A DNA stretch of 64,000 nucleotides from Anaerobacillus isosaccharinicus (GTDB lineage Bacteria; Bacillota; Bacilli; Bacillales; Anaerobacillaceae). The translations under genes were made by a program, and so were the position numbers. Each line of letters opens with the position of its first letter. The first letter of the stretch is position 1. The notes beneath the pieces are model-generated. The model was not told the origin of the DNA, did no database searches, and was given only the letters and a program-made list of their open reading frames with translations. The stretch spans positions 2,408,164-2,472,163 of the forward strand of contig NZ_CP063356.1 of NCBI RefSeq assembly GCF_001866075.3, in the 5' to 3' direction. This document shows, in pieces, positions 19,102 through 27,642 of the stretch.

Positions 19102-20436
19102 ATGCGAAGTTATTTAATTTTACTAATGTGTGTTTTATTTTTAATTCAGTATTTTCTACAGCTTTATTGGTTAGAGTCTATAGTTGTGTTTTTGGTCTTA
19201 TTAGCCTTTATAGCTAGTGCAACAAGTTCGTCAGGGTTTCCAAGGATAATCAGTATCTTTATGATGGTAGTAGGGTTAATGCTAGAATTTCAAAAGGGTT
19301 CTGGTCTAGAAGGCATTAGCCAAGGAATACTGTTAATACTCCCACTCCTATGTTTAGTTACTCTATCACCACTTCTATCGGTACCATTAAAGTTAGAAGG
19401 ATATTTTGAAGCTGTGAATGCACTTTTAAGAAATTTGATCCATTATCCAAGAAAGTTGTTTGCTGGAATAACCACTTCGTTATTCATCTTAAGTCCGATC
19501 TTAAGTTTGGGTTCTGTTAGGGTGATTAATGAGTTTCTATCTGCACTTAAACTACCGTCAGCTATAACAGCTAAAAGTTATCTTGTAGGCTTTTCTACTG
19601 CAATCATGTGGTCACCATATTTTGGCTCAGTCTCTTTAGTTCTGTACTATTTGGGCATGCCGGTTGGTCAATATATTTTATATGGGATTGGGTTGTCCCT
19701 TCTTTCATTAATTGTAGGAAATTTTTTGTTTTTCATTTGGGAACGAAAGCACCCTTTATTAAAGAAAGAAATTCCTGAAGCGGTACTAGAAACTCAGCAT
19801 AGGAGCCAATTAATAAAGCTAACTATGTTCGTTAGTATTCTCATCTCATCATCTCTCATTATTGAACATCTAACAAAATGGTCGATGATTGTTATTGTTT
19901 GTGTAATCTCAATCATTCAACCTTTAGTGTGGGCGATAATAAAGAATAATGGTTGGAAAAGGCTTTATCCCCAGTGGATAACCTTTAAAGATGTATCTGT
20001 CCCAATTATGAATAATGAAATTATGTTATTTACAAGTGCTGGATTGTTAGGGCATGCAATTCAAGATACTAGTATTGCAAATAACTTAAGTTATTTATTA
20101 ATAAATATTGCTGAAAAATCTATCTTCTTATTTGCCTTCTCTGTAATGACCATCATTTTAGTAGTTACATTTATTGGAATACATCAAATTGCAGTGATCA
20201 CAGCTCTTGCAATGCAACTAAGTCCAACAGAATTAGGCATAAGCACCTTATCGCTTGCAATGTTACTGCTACTTTCATGGGCGGTATCTTCGGCATTAAG
20301 CCCTTTTTCTGGTTTAAATCTGATGGTAAGCAGACTATCGGGACTGTCAGGCGTTCAAGTGGGGCTACGAGCAAATGGGTTACATTTATTAATTTTATCG
20401 ATCATAGGTATTGGTATCTTTATGCTTGTTGCTTAA
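19102..20436 (+). CDS. Polytopic membrane protein, putative permease
   Basis: 444 residues, about 11-12 hydrophobic segments. Two similar loops, AIMWSPYFGSVSLVL (near 172) and SWAVSSALSPFSGLNLMVSRL (near 393), lie in each half. This pseudo-repeat layout is seen in anion transporters of the ion-transporter superfamily. I do not recognise the exact family; a carboxylate exporter or importer linked to the preceding island is a guess. ATG 19102 is preceded by AGGAAGTG. Confidence 0.7.
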   Translation: MRSYLILLMCVLFLIQYFLQLYWLESIVVFLVLLAFIASATSSSGFPRIISIFMMVVGLMLEFQKGSGLEGISQGILLILPLLCLVTLSPLLSVPLKLEGYFEAVNALLRNLIHYPRKLFAGITTSLFILSPILSLGSVRVINEFLSALKLPSAITAKSYLVGFSTAIMWSPYFGSVSLVLYYLGMPVGQYILYGIGLSLLSLIVGNFLFFIWERKHPLLKKEIPEAVLETQHRSQLIKLTMFVSILISSSLIIEHLTKWSMIVIVCVISIIQPLVWAIIKNNGWKRLYPQWITFKDVSVPIMNNEIMLFTSAGLLGHAIQDTSIANNLSYLLINIAEKSIFLFAFSVMTIILVVTFIGIHQIAVITALAMQLSPTELGISTLSLAMLLLLSWAVSSALSPFSGLNLMVSRLSGLSGVQVGLRANGLHLLILSIIGIGIFMLVA

Positions 20437-20619
20437 TTGTAGCTTTTAGCTTTTATGATTTAAGGAAAAATGATGAAAAAATAAGAATAACGATAAAAAC
20501 TAATCATGATTGACGCTTTCATGGTTAATGTTTTCGTTTACATGGTTTAAATTGCGATTTGAAAAATTGTCACAAAAGTTTCATAATTAAGTTACCAAAT
20601 GGAAAGAAGGTGGCTTATA

Positions 20620-20706
20620 ATGAAAAAATTCTTTTCAACTTTCGCAAACATAGTTATCGAATCTTTTGAAATTCTAGAAAAAACAGACAAATATATGGAA
20701 CGTTAA
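20620..20706 (+). CDS. 28-residue small protein
   Basis: ATG 20620 to TAA 20706 encodes a 28-residue peptide starting MKKFFSTFANIVIESFEILE with a charged tail KTDKYMER. It has a good ribosome site (GAAAGAAGGTGG, 8 bases upstream) and is directly followed by a strong terminator, so it looks like a real short transcription unit. The N-terminal part can form an amphipathic helix. No family recognised. Confidence 0.5.
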   Translation: MKKFFSTFANIVIESFEILEKTDKYMER

Positions 20707-20710
20707 TAAC

Positions 20711-20747
20711 AACTTCTCCGTCAATACTGATGGAGGAGTTTTTGTTT
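20711..20747 (+). terminator. Rho-independent terminator after small ORF
   Basis: AACTTCTCCGTCA pairs with TGATGGAGGAGTT (one G-U pair), followed by TTTTGTTTT. Confidence 0.8.
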
Positions 20748-21544
20748 TAGGTAAGTAAGATTTATTTCTTAGAATTAACAGATGTAAATAAACTTTCAAT
20801 TGGTTTTTACACCATGAATTTGATTTGATGTTAGCATGTAAAAATGAATACCTACTGAAAAAAACCTTACTTTCACAGGAACGGGTTCAGTTTTGGGAGA
20901 GAAAATACCAAATAACGTACTAAATCGCATATGATTTGGTACGCTTATTTTTATTGATATATCAGTGTTTTGTTGGTTTTATCACTAATTTTAGCAAGTG
21001 AATTAGTACTTCTTTTAAACGTTGGACATAAACTTATGTTCCCCTTCCATTTTATATGCTAAAAGTTGTTCTAATTACTTTGTTAATTGAACACTATAAT
21101 TTTGTAGGAATTATGGGATTAAATGTTAAAATAAGAATAAGTAAATTCTTATTCAACTAACGAAGCATTAAATTGAAGAACGATAACTGAAAATTCTACT
21201 TATGAAGTTTTAAGCAAATCAAAAATCTGTTCGGGGGGACTAAAATTGAGTAGAGGTTTATAACTTAATTGAAGAAGGCGAGGAATATATGGTTTCCTTT
21301 AAATCATTCAGGGAAGATGAAGAATTTGGTTATGTCTATAAATTGGAGCAAATTAGTAATCAAGAGGAATATCAGTTGCGAGGAAAGGGATGTATAAAGT
21401 AAGTTTCCTTAAAATTTGATTATTAAACAAACGAATGCATTAGAGAAATTTTGTCTTTTTTTTAGCTAAAGGTGTGGATAAAATATATAAAATGCAGAAA
21501 GTGGATGCTATAATAATATTAAAAATAGAAGGGTGGTGCTTGGA
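20748..21544. other. Long intergenic stretch with repeat and gene debris
   Basis: About 800 bases without a convincing gene. It contains one arm of an inverted repeat (20858-20905) and, near 21253-21403, a short open stretch ending in ISNQEEYQLRGKGCIK that lacks a proper start and looks like the tail of a decayed gene. Confidence 0.45.
20858..20905. repeat. Inverted repeat, left copy (partner at 22824-22870)
   Basis: The arms AAAAAACCTTA and AACGGGTTCAGTTT are the reverse complement of the arms at 22824-22870. The central word ACTTTCACAG reads in the same direction in both copies, so the core is flipped relative to the arms. Confidence 0.75.
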
Positions 21545-21799
21545 GTGAAATGGTCCGAAGTTAGAAAGTTATATCCTAATCAATTTGTAAAATTAAAATC
21601 ATTATCTTCTCATATCAAAGGTGGGCAAGAAATTATAGATGATATGGCTGTGATATCACCTGTACCAGATGATATGGCAACCAAGGAATTATTGAAATCA
21701 AAAGGTGATGAATTAGTCTATCATACAATACATGAAAATATTGTCCTTGAAATTCGTCAAGATGTAGGGTTAAGGAGATTTGACTACAATGAAAATTAA
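21545..21799 (+). CDS. Small hypothetical protein paired with retropepsin-like protease
   Basis: About 84 residues from GTG 21545 (MKWSEVRKLYPNQFVKLKSL); a further upstream GTG at 21533 is possible. Soluble and charged, no membrane segment. It overlaps the start region of the next gene by 11 bases, so the two are translationally coupled. The pair (short acidic/basic partner plus aspartic protease fold) recurs in Bacillaceae as far as I recall, but I know no function. Confidence 0.7.
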   Translation: MKWSEVRKLYPNQFVKLKSLSSHIKGGQEIIDDMAVISPVPDDMATKELLKSKGDELVYHTIHENIVLEIRQDVGLRRFDYNEN

Positions 21800-22169
21800 A
21801 TATAAATATGGATTACTTTTAGTTGATATTAGTTTGACGTTCAAAGGAAAAAGCATAGTAATTGAGAATATGGTGGTAGATACAGGGGCAGCTAGAACAC
21901 TTATTTCACAGAATGTTGTAGAAGAAATTGGTCTAGGAGTAGATTTACAGGATAGAATTGTCACTTATTATGGAATTGGTGGAAAAGAGCACGCTTTTAG
22001 GAAACGAGTCGACTTAATTCAAATTGGCGATTTTACAGCAAAAGAAGTGGAGTTAGATTTTAATGATTTTGGATATGACGATATCAATGGTTTACTAGGC
22101 TTAGATTTGTTAATGAAAGCCGGTTACATTATTGATTTGTCAAAACTACAAATGAATAAAAACAACTAA
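21789..22169 (+). CDS. Retropepsin-like aspartic protease domain protein
   Basis: About 126 residues with the retroviral-type aspartyl protease motif VVDTGAARTLIS (catalytic D-T-G near 28-30), the second hydrophobic-hydrophobic-glycine element NGLLGLDLLMKAGYIIDL near the C-terminus, and a central flap-like glycine pair (YGIGGKEH). These single-domain proteases act as dimers. ATG 21789 has TAAGGAGA ten bases upstream; TTG 21780 is too close to that site. Substrate unknown. Confidence 0.82.
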   Translation: MKIKYKYGLLLVDISLTFKGKSIVIENMVVDTGAARTLISQNVVEEIGLGVDLQDRIVTYYGIGGKEHAFRKRVDLIQIGDFTAKEVELDFNDFGYDDINGLLGLDLLMKAGYIIDLSKLQMNKNN

Positions 22170-22208
22170 GGGACCTTTGATAATTATTTATATATTGGGT
22201 CCTTTTTA
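22168..22208 (+). terminator. Rho-independent terminator after retropepsin gene
   Basis: GGGACC and GGTCC pair across an A/T-rich loop and are followed by TTTTTA. Confidence 0.65.
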
Positions 22209-22368
22209 TGTTAAATTATTTTCAACGGAAGCGATAGCGGAACAGAGCTGTTGCTTCTTCAATTATTGAGGTTAGTTTAGGATTAAAACAGATATTACCA
22301 CAATTCAACTATCTAATTTCTATATATAGACTTCCGTAAGTTGCTTTTGTAAAAAGGAGATTTTAGAT

Positions 22369-22611
22369 ATGAAAGGCAAACCGTGGGTTTGGATTTTGTA
22401 CATTACTTTGTTCTATTATTTAGTTAGTATATTCTATGTAGAGGTGTCAATGTATCACCTTTTGCCCCCTGACCAAGGTGGTATGAGTTTTTGGATGAAG
22501 TTTGGGTTTGTATGGAAAAACTCCATAAGCTTTTATGGGATAATGATATTATTAATTTCCTTTTTTCTTTATTTAGTATTCTTATACAAACGAAAACAAC
22601 AAACTTATTAA
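22369..22611 (+). CDS. Small membrane protein, two helices
   Basis: 80 residues with hydrophobic segments at about 5-24 and 52-74 separated by a polar loop (PPDQGGMSF). AAAAGGAGATTTTAG precedes ATG 22369. Unrecognised family, alone in its transcription unit. Confidence 0.65.
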   Translation: MKGKPWVWILYITLFYYLVSIFYVEVSMYHLLPPDQGGMSFWMKFGFVWKNSISFYGIMILLISFFLYLVFLYKRKQQTY

Positions 22612-22716
22612 AAATAAGGATGCTTTACTAAAAATCAAGGAGGAACTAAAGGTCTTTTAATTACATTAATTTTACCCTATTTAGTAAAATACAGCACGGA
22701 TAGGTAACTTTTAAAC

Positions 22717-22749
22717 TAAACGCACAGATTTTAAAATCTGTGCGTTTTT
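22717..22749. terminator. Strong palindromic terminator
   Basis: AACGCACAGATTTT directly abuts its complement AAAATCTGTGCGTT, followed by TTTT. It ends the small membrane protein transcript, or an unannotated RNA between 22612 and 22717. Confidence 0.75.
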
Positions 22750-22823
22750 GTATGCCAATTATAGTGTTAATTAGAATGGAATTAGGATGCTAAACACATT
22801 GTTAATTAACTTGTGAATTAACG

Positions 22824-22870
22824 TTTTCCCTCCCTAAACTGAACCCGTTACTTTCACAGTAAGGTTTTTT
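22824..22870. repeat. Inverted repeat, right copy, doubling as a weak terminator
   Basis: Partner of the copy at 20858-20905. Reads TTTTCCCTCCC, AACTGAACCCGTT, the core ACTTTCACAG, then TAAGGTTTTTT. The CTTACTGTG/CCGTTAC part lies at the 3' end of the minus-strand flavoprotein gene. Confidence 0.7.
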
Positions 22871-22871
22871 A

Positions 22872-23462
22872 TTAATAATCAATACCATTTATCTTCAAGT
22901 GAGCACGGAAAATCTCTATCATTGACGGGATGTCTTGATTTTTCGGCCATTTATCAGGACTCCATATCTCTGATTCCTTCAAAGCTCTAGGGCAATGGAT
23001 AAAGCATTCCTCGACGTCTACCCCGATGCCAAGTAGTGGAGGTTTACCCTTTATGTTCATTTTATCAAGAATGTCATTATTTTTTATGATCGTAGCTTTC
23101 CCGTTCACGCGCAGTACTTCGTCAAAACCTGGGATTAGAAAAATTAAGCCGACATGAGGGTTAGAAAGAATATTTAAAATTGAATCAAGCCGTTTATTTC
23201 CAGGACGGTCTGGAATGACGAGCTGGTGATCATTCAATACATAAATAGAACCTGGTTGGTCTCCTCTTGGGGAAACATCACAGTTGCCTTTAGGATCAGA
23301 GGTGGCAAGAAATAGAAGGGGTGATGCTGAGATAAATTTTTTACATTGCTCGTCTAGTATTGTAATGGTTTTATTTGCAACGAGCTCGTGTGGAGTACCG
23401 ATGAGTTCCCTAAGCTCTTCTTCTGAAGTAATCGAAGTCTCATGAAAATTTACTTTCTCCAT
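22872..23462 (-). CDS. Pyridoxamine 5'-phosphate oxidase-like FMN flavoprotein
   Basis: About 196 residues of the PPOX split-barrel fold. The blocks FISASPLLFLATSDPKGNCDVSPRG, DRPGNKRLDSILNIL, GLIFLIPG and CFIHCPRALKES match the MSMEG_1061-type subfamily of FMN/F420-binding proteins. The family reduces or protects against small electrophiles; the substrate is unknown. The frame opens at 23489, but ATG 23462 follows AAGAGG and gives the normal N-terminus MEKVNF. Confidence 0.85.
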   Translation of the reverse strand: MEKVNFHETSITSEEELRELIGTPHELVANKTITILDEQCKKFISASPLLFLATSDPKGNCDVSPRGDQPGSIYVLNDHQLVIPDRPGNKRLDSILNILSNPHVGLIFLIPGFDEVLRVNGKATIIKNNDILDKMNIKGKPPLLGIGVDVEECFIHCPRALKESEIWSPDKWPKNQDIPSMIEIFRAHLKINGIDY

Positions 23463-23574
23463 TAGGCAAACCTCTTTTCTCATAGTCATTGAAATTAACT
23501 TAACATAATAGCCGTTTGAAAACTAGTGATTTAAAACAAGTAGTGAACATTAGGTGAAGCTTTTTAAAAAAATA

Positions 23575-23633
23575 TTGACTAATGGGTAGTATGGATTTAT
23601 AGTACATATATACGACATTGATAATCATTATCA
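23575..23633 (+). promoter_or_regulatory. Promoter with perfect Fur box for siderophore uptake operon
   Basis: TTGACT (23575) and TATAGT (23598) are spaced 17 bp, a good sigma-A promoter. TGATAATCATTATCA at 23619-23633 is a perfect 7-1-7 inverted repeat identical to the Bacillus Fur consensus core. It lies between the promoter and the ABC ATPase start, so iron-replete Fur should block the operon. Confidence 0.9.
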
Positions 23634-23650
23634 AGAAAGGAGTGGGGAAT

Positions 23651-24496
23651 ATGGGACGACTTTTTACCCAAAATCTAAATATTGGTTATGGAGAAAGTTT
23701 AATTGTAAAAGAACTAAGTGTGGAAATCCCAGATAAGAAAATTACAACCATTATCGGTTCGAACGGGTGCGGTAAGTCTACGCTTCTAAAAGCAATTACT
23801 CGTATCATCACCCACCAATCTGGAGAAGTGGTTTTAGATGGCAAAAATATCTCGAAAGAAAGTACAAAGCTTCTAGCAAAAAAAATGGCGATTCTTCCGC
23901 AAACACCTGAAAGTGCCAGCGGCTTAACTGTTGGTGAATTGGTGTCCTACGGACGTTTTCCTCACCAAAAAGGATTTGGACGGTTATCGAAAAAAGATTA
24001 TGAAGTGATTGATTGGGCACTTGAAGTTACAGGAACAATTGACTTTAAGTATCGACCTGTTGATGCTTTGTCAGGTGGTCAACGTCAACGTGTATGGATT
24101 GCGATGGCTCTTGCGCAAGAAACTGAAATTATCTTTCTAGATGAACCCACAACGTATTTGGATATGGCGCATCAGCTTGAGGTACTAGAGCTTTTACAAA
24201 ATCTAAATAGAGAGCAAGGCCGAACAATTATTATGGTTCTTCATGATTTAAATCAAGCTGCTCGGTTTGCAGATTATATTATCGCTCTAAAAAATGGAGA
24301 GATAGTAAAGGCTGGTAACTGTGAAGAAGTTATCAACCATCATATCTTGAAAAAAGTGTTCAATATTGATGCTGAGATCGGTAGAGACCCGAGAACAAAT
24401 AAACCAATGTGTATTACCTATAACCTACTTAGAGGAGAAATGACAGATGAAAAAATTATTAATTCCATTTATGCTCGTACTGGTACTGCTTATTAG
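23651..24496 (+). CDS. Iron-siderophore ABC transporter ATP-binding protein
   Basis: About 281 residues. Walker A GSNGCGKST, Q-loop LPQTPE, signature LSGGQRQR, Walker B IIFLDEP and the H-loop VLHD are all present, in the FecE/FhuC/YusV subfamily. It powers import through the FecCD-type permeases encoded downstream. ATG 23651 with GAAAGGAGTGGGGA is chosen over upstream starts that overlap the Fur box. Its last 50 bases overlap the next gene in another frame. Confidence 0.93.
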   Translation: MGRLFTQNLNIGYGESLIVKELSVEIPDKKITTIIGSNGCGKSTLLKAITRIITHQSGEVVLDGKNISKESTKLLAKKMAILPQTPESASGLTVGELVSYGRFPHQKGFGRLSKKDYEVIDWALEVTGTIDFKYRPVDALSGGQRQRVWIAMALAQETEIIFLDEPTTYLDMAHQLEVLELLQNLNREQGRTIIMVLHDLNQAARFADYIIALKNGEIVKAGNCEEVINHHILKKVFNIDAEIGRDPRTNKPMCITYNLLRGEMTDEKIINSIYARTGTAY

Positions 24497-25394
24497 TGCG
24501 TGTGGCAACAATAAGGAAACAAACACAGAAGTAAAAGAACCTGAGGCAACGGAAGTCGCAGCAGAAGTAGAAGTAGAAACTAGCAGCGATACAATTATTT
24601 ATCAATCAGAAAACGGTCCTATTGAAGTCCCAGCTAATCCTGAGCGAGTAATTGTCCTTGCTACGTTTGCTGGAAATGTGTTAGCTTTAGACGTAAATCT
24701 TGTTGGTGTTGATCCATGGTCAAAAATGAACCCACGTTATGATTTAGTTGATGTAGAAGAAGTTACCGATGAGAGCTTAGAAAAAATTATTGAACTAGAT
24801 CCAGATTTAATTATTGGTCTTTCATATGCGAATAATGTAGACAAATTAAATGAGATCGCTCCTACTGTAACCTTTACTTACGGGGCATTAGGTTATTTAG
24901 AGCAACATTTAGAAATTGGGAAACTGTTAAATAAAGAAGCAGAAGCACAAGCTTGGATCGATGATTTCAAATCACGTGCAAATGCTGCAGGAGAAGAAAT
25001 TCGCTCGAAAATTGGTGAAGACGCAACGGTTACTGTTGTTGAAAACTTCGACAAAGAACTTTATGTTTTCGGTGACAACTGGGCTCGTGGAACAGAAATT
25101 CTCTATCAGGAAATGAATTTAAAGATGCCTGATAAAGTGGTTGAATTAGCTTTAGAGCAAGGTTATTACGCATTGTCATTTGAAGTATTGCCAGAAGTTG
25201 CAGGCGACTATATTATTTTCAGTAAAAATTCAGACTCTGATACTTCGTTCCAAGAAACTGAAACATACAAAAATATCCCAGCAGTTCAAAAGAATCAAGT
25301 GTTTGAAGTAAACGCAAAAGAATTTTATTTTAATGATCCGCTAACACTAGAATTTCAATTAGAATTCTTCATTAATCATTTTCTTAAAAACTAA
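24447..25394 (+). CDS. Iron-siderophore ABC transporter substrate-binding lipoprotein
   Basis: 315 residues. The signal peptide with lipobox LLISACGNN (Cys at about 19) is followed by an acidic linker and a class III solute-binding fold (PERVIVLATFAGNVLALDV near 67, helical backbone, LEFQLEFFINHF at the end) as in FecB/FhuD/YclQ. It is anchored outside the membrane and delivers the ferric siderophore to the FecCD permeases. ATG 24447 with AGAGGAGAAATGACAG upstream is firm, so the 50-base overlap with the ATPase gene is real. The siderophore cannot be named. Confidence 0.92.
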   Translation: MKKLLIPFMLVLVLLISACGNNKETNTEVKEPEATEVAAEVEVETSSDTIIYQSENGPIEVPANPERVIVLATFAGNVLALDVNLVGVDPWSKMNPRYDLVDVEEVTDESLEKIIELDPDLIIGLSYANNVDKLNEIAPTVTFTYGALGYLEQHLEIGKLLNKEAEAQAWIDDFKSRANAAGEEIRSKIGEDATVTVVENFDKELYVFGDNWARGTEILYQEMNLKMPDKVVELALEQGYYALSFEVLPEVAGDYIIFSKNSDSDTSFQETETYKNIPAVQKNQVFEVNAKEFYFNDPLTLEFQLEFFINHFLKN

Positions 25395-25547
25395 TTTCAC
25401 AATACCTTGAGGGTGATCCAGAAGGCATATCTCACTAGTAAATAATATACGGTCCTAAAAAAATGGACTTATGTTGTTTCTACAAGAGATTTGTTCTCTC
25501 CTAGACCACCCTCTTTCCTTATTCTATAAAAGAAAAGATGATAACAG

Positions 25548-26558
25548 ATGACAAAAGTAAATCAACGTTCGATGCCCTTTATATACAAACTACTATTAGG
25601 ATTACTTGTGCTCATAAGTATGTTTTTTTTGTCGCTTGTTTTTGGTGCCGCTAACATTACCGTCAAAGATGTCTGGCAAGCAGTAGCCACGAATATGACA
25701 AATGATCAGATTTTAATTATCAGAGAGATTCGTTTGCCACGTGAGGTTGGAGCTATTTTGGTTGGAGCCGCTCTTGCGGTTTCAGGGGCGATCATGCAAG
25801 GAATGACAAGAAACCCACTTGCTGACCCAGGGTTGTTTGGTTTAACTGCAGGAGCAAATGCAAGCTTAGCAATTGCAATTGCTTTTATACCTTCATTAAA
25901 TTACTTTGGGATCATGATTGCTTGTTTTATTGGAGCAGCCGTTGGAGCAGTGATGGTATTTGGTATCGCCGCCATGAAAAAGGGTGGTTTTTCTCCATTT
26001 CGAATTGTCTTAGCTGGCGCGGCAGTTTCTGCTTTCTTATATGCAATCGCACAAGGGGTCGGTATATTCTTTAAAATTTCAAAAGATGTGTCAATGTGGA
26101 CAGCTGGAGGGTTGATTGGGACAACATGGAGTCAGCTTCAAGTCATTATCCCGTTTGTTGTTATAGGAATACTTATTGCACTTTCGTTATCTAGACAGCT
26201 TACAATCCTTAGCTTAAACGAAGAAGTTGCTGTCGGACTTGGGCAAAACATTAACCTCATTAAAGCAATCCTTTTTATTGTGATTATTTTACTTACGGGG
26301 GCTGCAGTTTCTCTTGTCGGTAATATGGCTTTTATCGGGTTAATGGTTCCTCATATTGTTCGTGCCTTTGTTGGCACTGATTACCGCTATATTATTCCGA
26401 TGTCAGCAATCATTGGTTCAACCTTTATGCTGTTAGCAGATACATTAGGACGAGTCATTAATGCACCCTACGAAACGTCAGTCGTGGCAATTGTTGCAAT
26501 CATGGGACTACCATTTTTCCTATTGATTGTCCGTAAAGGAGGCAGGGAGTTCTCATGA
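25548..26558 (+). CDS. FecCD family iron-siderophore permease (first)
   Basis: 336 residues, 9-10 membrane helices, with family blocks REIRLPREVGAILVGAALAVSGAIMQGMTRNPLADPG near 62-97 and GNMAFIGLMVPHIVRA near 260. It forms the import channel with the next gene. A 153-base spacer separates it from the binding-protein gene and contains no clear terminator, only a weak hairpin (AAGAGA / TCTCTC region). Confidence 0.93.
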   Translation: MTKVNQRSMPFIYKLLLGLLVLISMFFLSLVFGAANITVKDVWQAVATNMTNDQILIIREIRLPREVGAILVGAALAVSGAIMQGMTRNPLADPGLFGLTAGANASLAIAIAFIPSLNYFGIMIACFIGAAVGAVMVFGIAAMKKGGFSPFRIVLAGAAVSAFLYAIAQGVGIFFKISKDVSMWTAGGLIGTTWSQLQVIIPFVVIGILIALSLSRQLTILSLNEEVAVGLGQNINLIKAILFIVIILLTGAAVSLVGNMAFIGLMVPHIVRAFVGTDYRYIIPMSAIIGSTFMLLADTLGRVINAPYETSVVAIVAIMGLPFFLLIVRKGGREFS

Positions 26559-27562
26559 TCCATCCAAGCATTGTAAAAAAACAGAGGATCGTTTTAGCTA
26601 TTTTAGTTGGACTAATTCTCCTAACCGTCGTGATTGGGATGGCTTCAGGATATTCCGCGTTATCCTATCAAAGATTATTACCGACTCTTTTAGGTCAAGG
26701 AACATTTAAAGAAGAGTTTGTTTTGTTTTCGGTTCGTCTGCCAAGGATTGTGATTACATTATTAGCAGGGATGGCTCTAGCCTTGTCGGGTGCCATCTTG
26801 CAAGGCGTTACGAGAAATGACTTAGCCGACCCAGGGATTATTGGGATAAATTCTGGTGCGGGTGTCGCGATTGCTGTTTTCTTTTTATTTGCTCCGTTAA
26901 AAGTAGGTTCCTTTGTTTTCTTACTTCCGGTAGTAGCATTTAGCGGTGCTTTTGTCACTGCGACACTTATTTATCTACTTGCCTATGATAAGAAAGTCGG
27001 TCTTCAGCCGATAAGGTTAGTGCTTATCGGGGTCGGTTTTTCAATGGCATTATCTGGTGTGATGATTGTCTTAATCTCATCAGCGGATCGCTTTAAAGTA
27101 GAGTTTATTGCAAAATGGCTCGCCGGTAACATTTGGGGAGCGGATTGGCCATTTATCTGGGCATTACTTCCATGGTTAGCTATCCTAATTCCTTTCACGT
27201 TATACAAAGCGAATCGCTTAAATCTTCTTGGACTTAGCGAACCAATAGCAGTTGGAGTCGGTGTTTCAATTGAAAAAGAACGGATTGTCTTATTGCTAAC
27301 GGCTGTTGCGCTTGCTGCTTCAGCGGTTTCTGTAACGGGAGGAATTGCCTTTATTGGACTTATGGCCCCTCATATGGCAAAAGCCTTAGTCGGTCCTAGA
27401 AACCAATTATTTCTGCCAGTTGCGATTTTGTTAGGAGGATGGCTCCTATTGTTTGCAGATACGGTCGGTCGGAATTTAATTGAACCAGAAGGAATAGCCG
27501 CCGGTATTATGGTTGCATTAATCGGTGGACCTTATTTTATGTATTTATTGTTAAAGAAATAG
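26555..27562 (+). CDS. FecCD family iron-siderophore permease (second)
   Basis: 335 residues, similar topology, with SVRLPRIVITLLAGMALALSGA and GGIAFIGLMAPHMAKALVG. Its ATG overlaps the previous stop by four bases (ATGA), so the two permeases are translated together, probably to form a heterodimer. Confidence 0.93.
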   Translation: MIHPSIVKKQRIVLAILVGLILLTVVIGMASGYSALSYQRLLPTLLGQGTFKEEFVLFSVRLPRIVITLLAGMALALSGAILQGVTRNDLADPGIIGINSGAGVAIAVFFLFAPLKVGSFVFLLPVVAFSGAFVTATLIYLLAYDKKVGLQPIRLVLIGVGFSMALSGVMIVLISSADRFKVEFIAKWLAGNIWGADWPFIWALLPWLAILIPFTLYKANRLNLLGLSEPIAVGVGVSIEKERIVLLLTAVALAASAVSVTGGIAFIGLMAPHMAKALVGPRNQLFLPVAILLGGWLLLFADTVGRNLIEPEGIAAGIMVALIGGPYFMYLLLKK

Positions 27563-27572
27563 GCTATCAGAA

Positions 27573-27608
27573 GAGGCTGAGGAAAAAGAGACTTTTTCCT
27601 CAGCCTCA
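27573..27608. terminator. Convergent hairpin between permease and metallophosphoesterase
   Basis: GAGGCTGAGGAAAAAG pairs perfectly with CTTTTTCCTCAGCCTC. The U-tract is poor on both strands, so this may be a bidirectional terminator of moderate strength. Confidence 0.65.
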
Positions 27609-27642
27609 TTCTAGCTAGATTACTTTGAAATAAATAGTATAC

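Noticed and set aside
21253-21403. Short ORF ending RGKGCIK as a real gene
   Set aside because: No start codon with a ribosome site in frame for the full stretch and a stop directly before it; probably a gene remnant.
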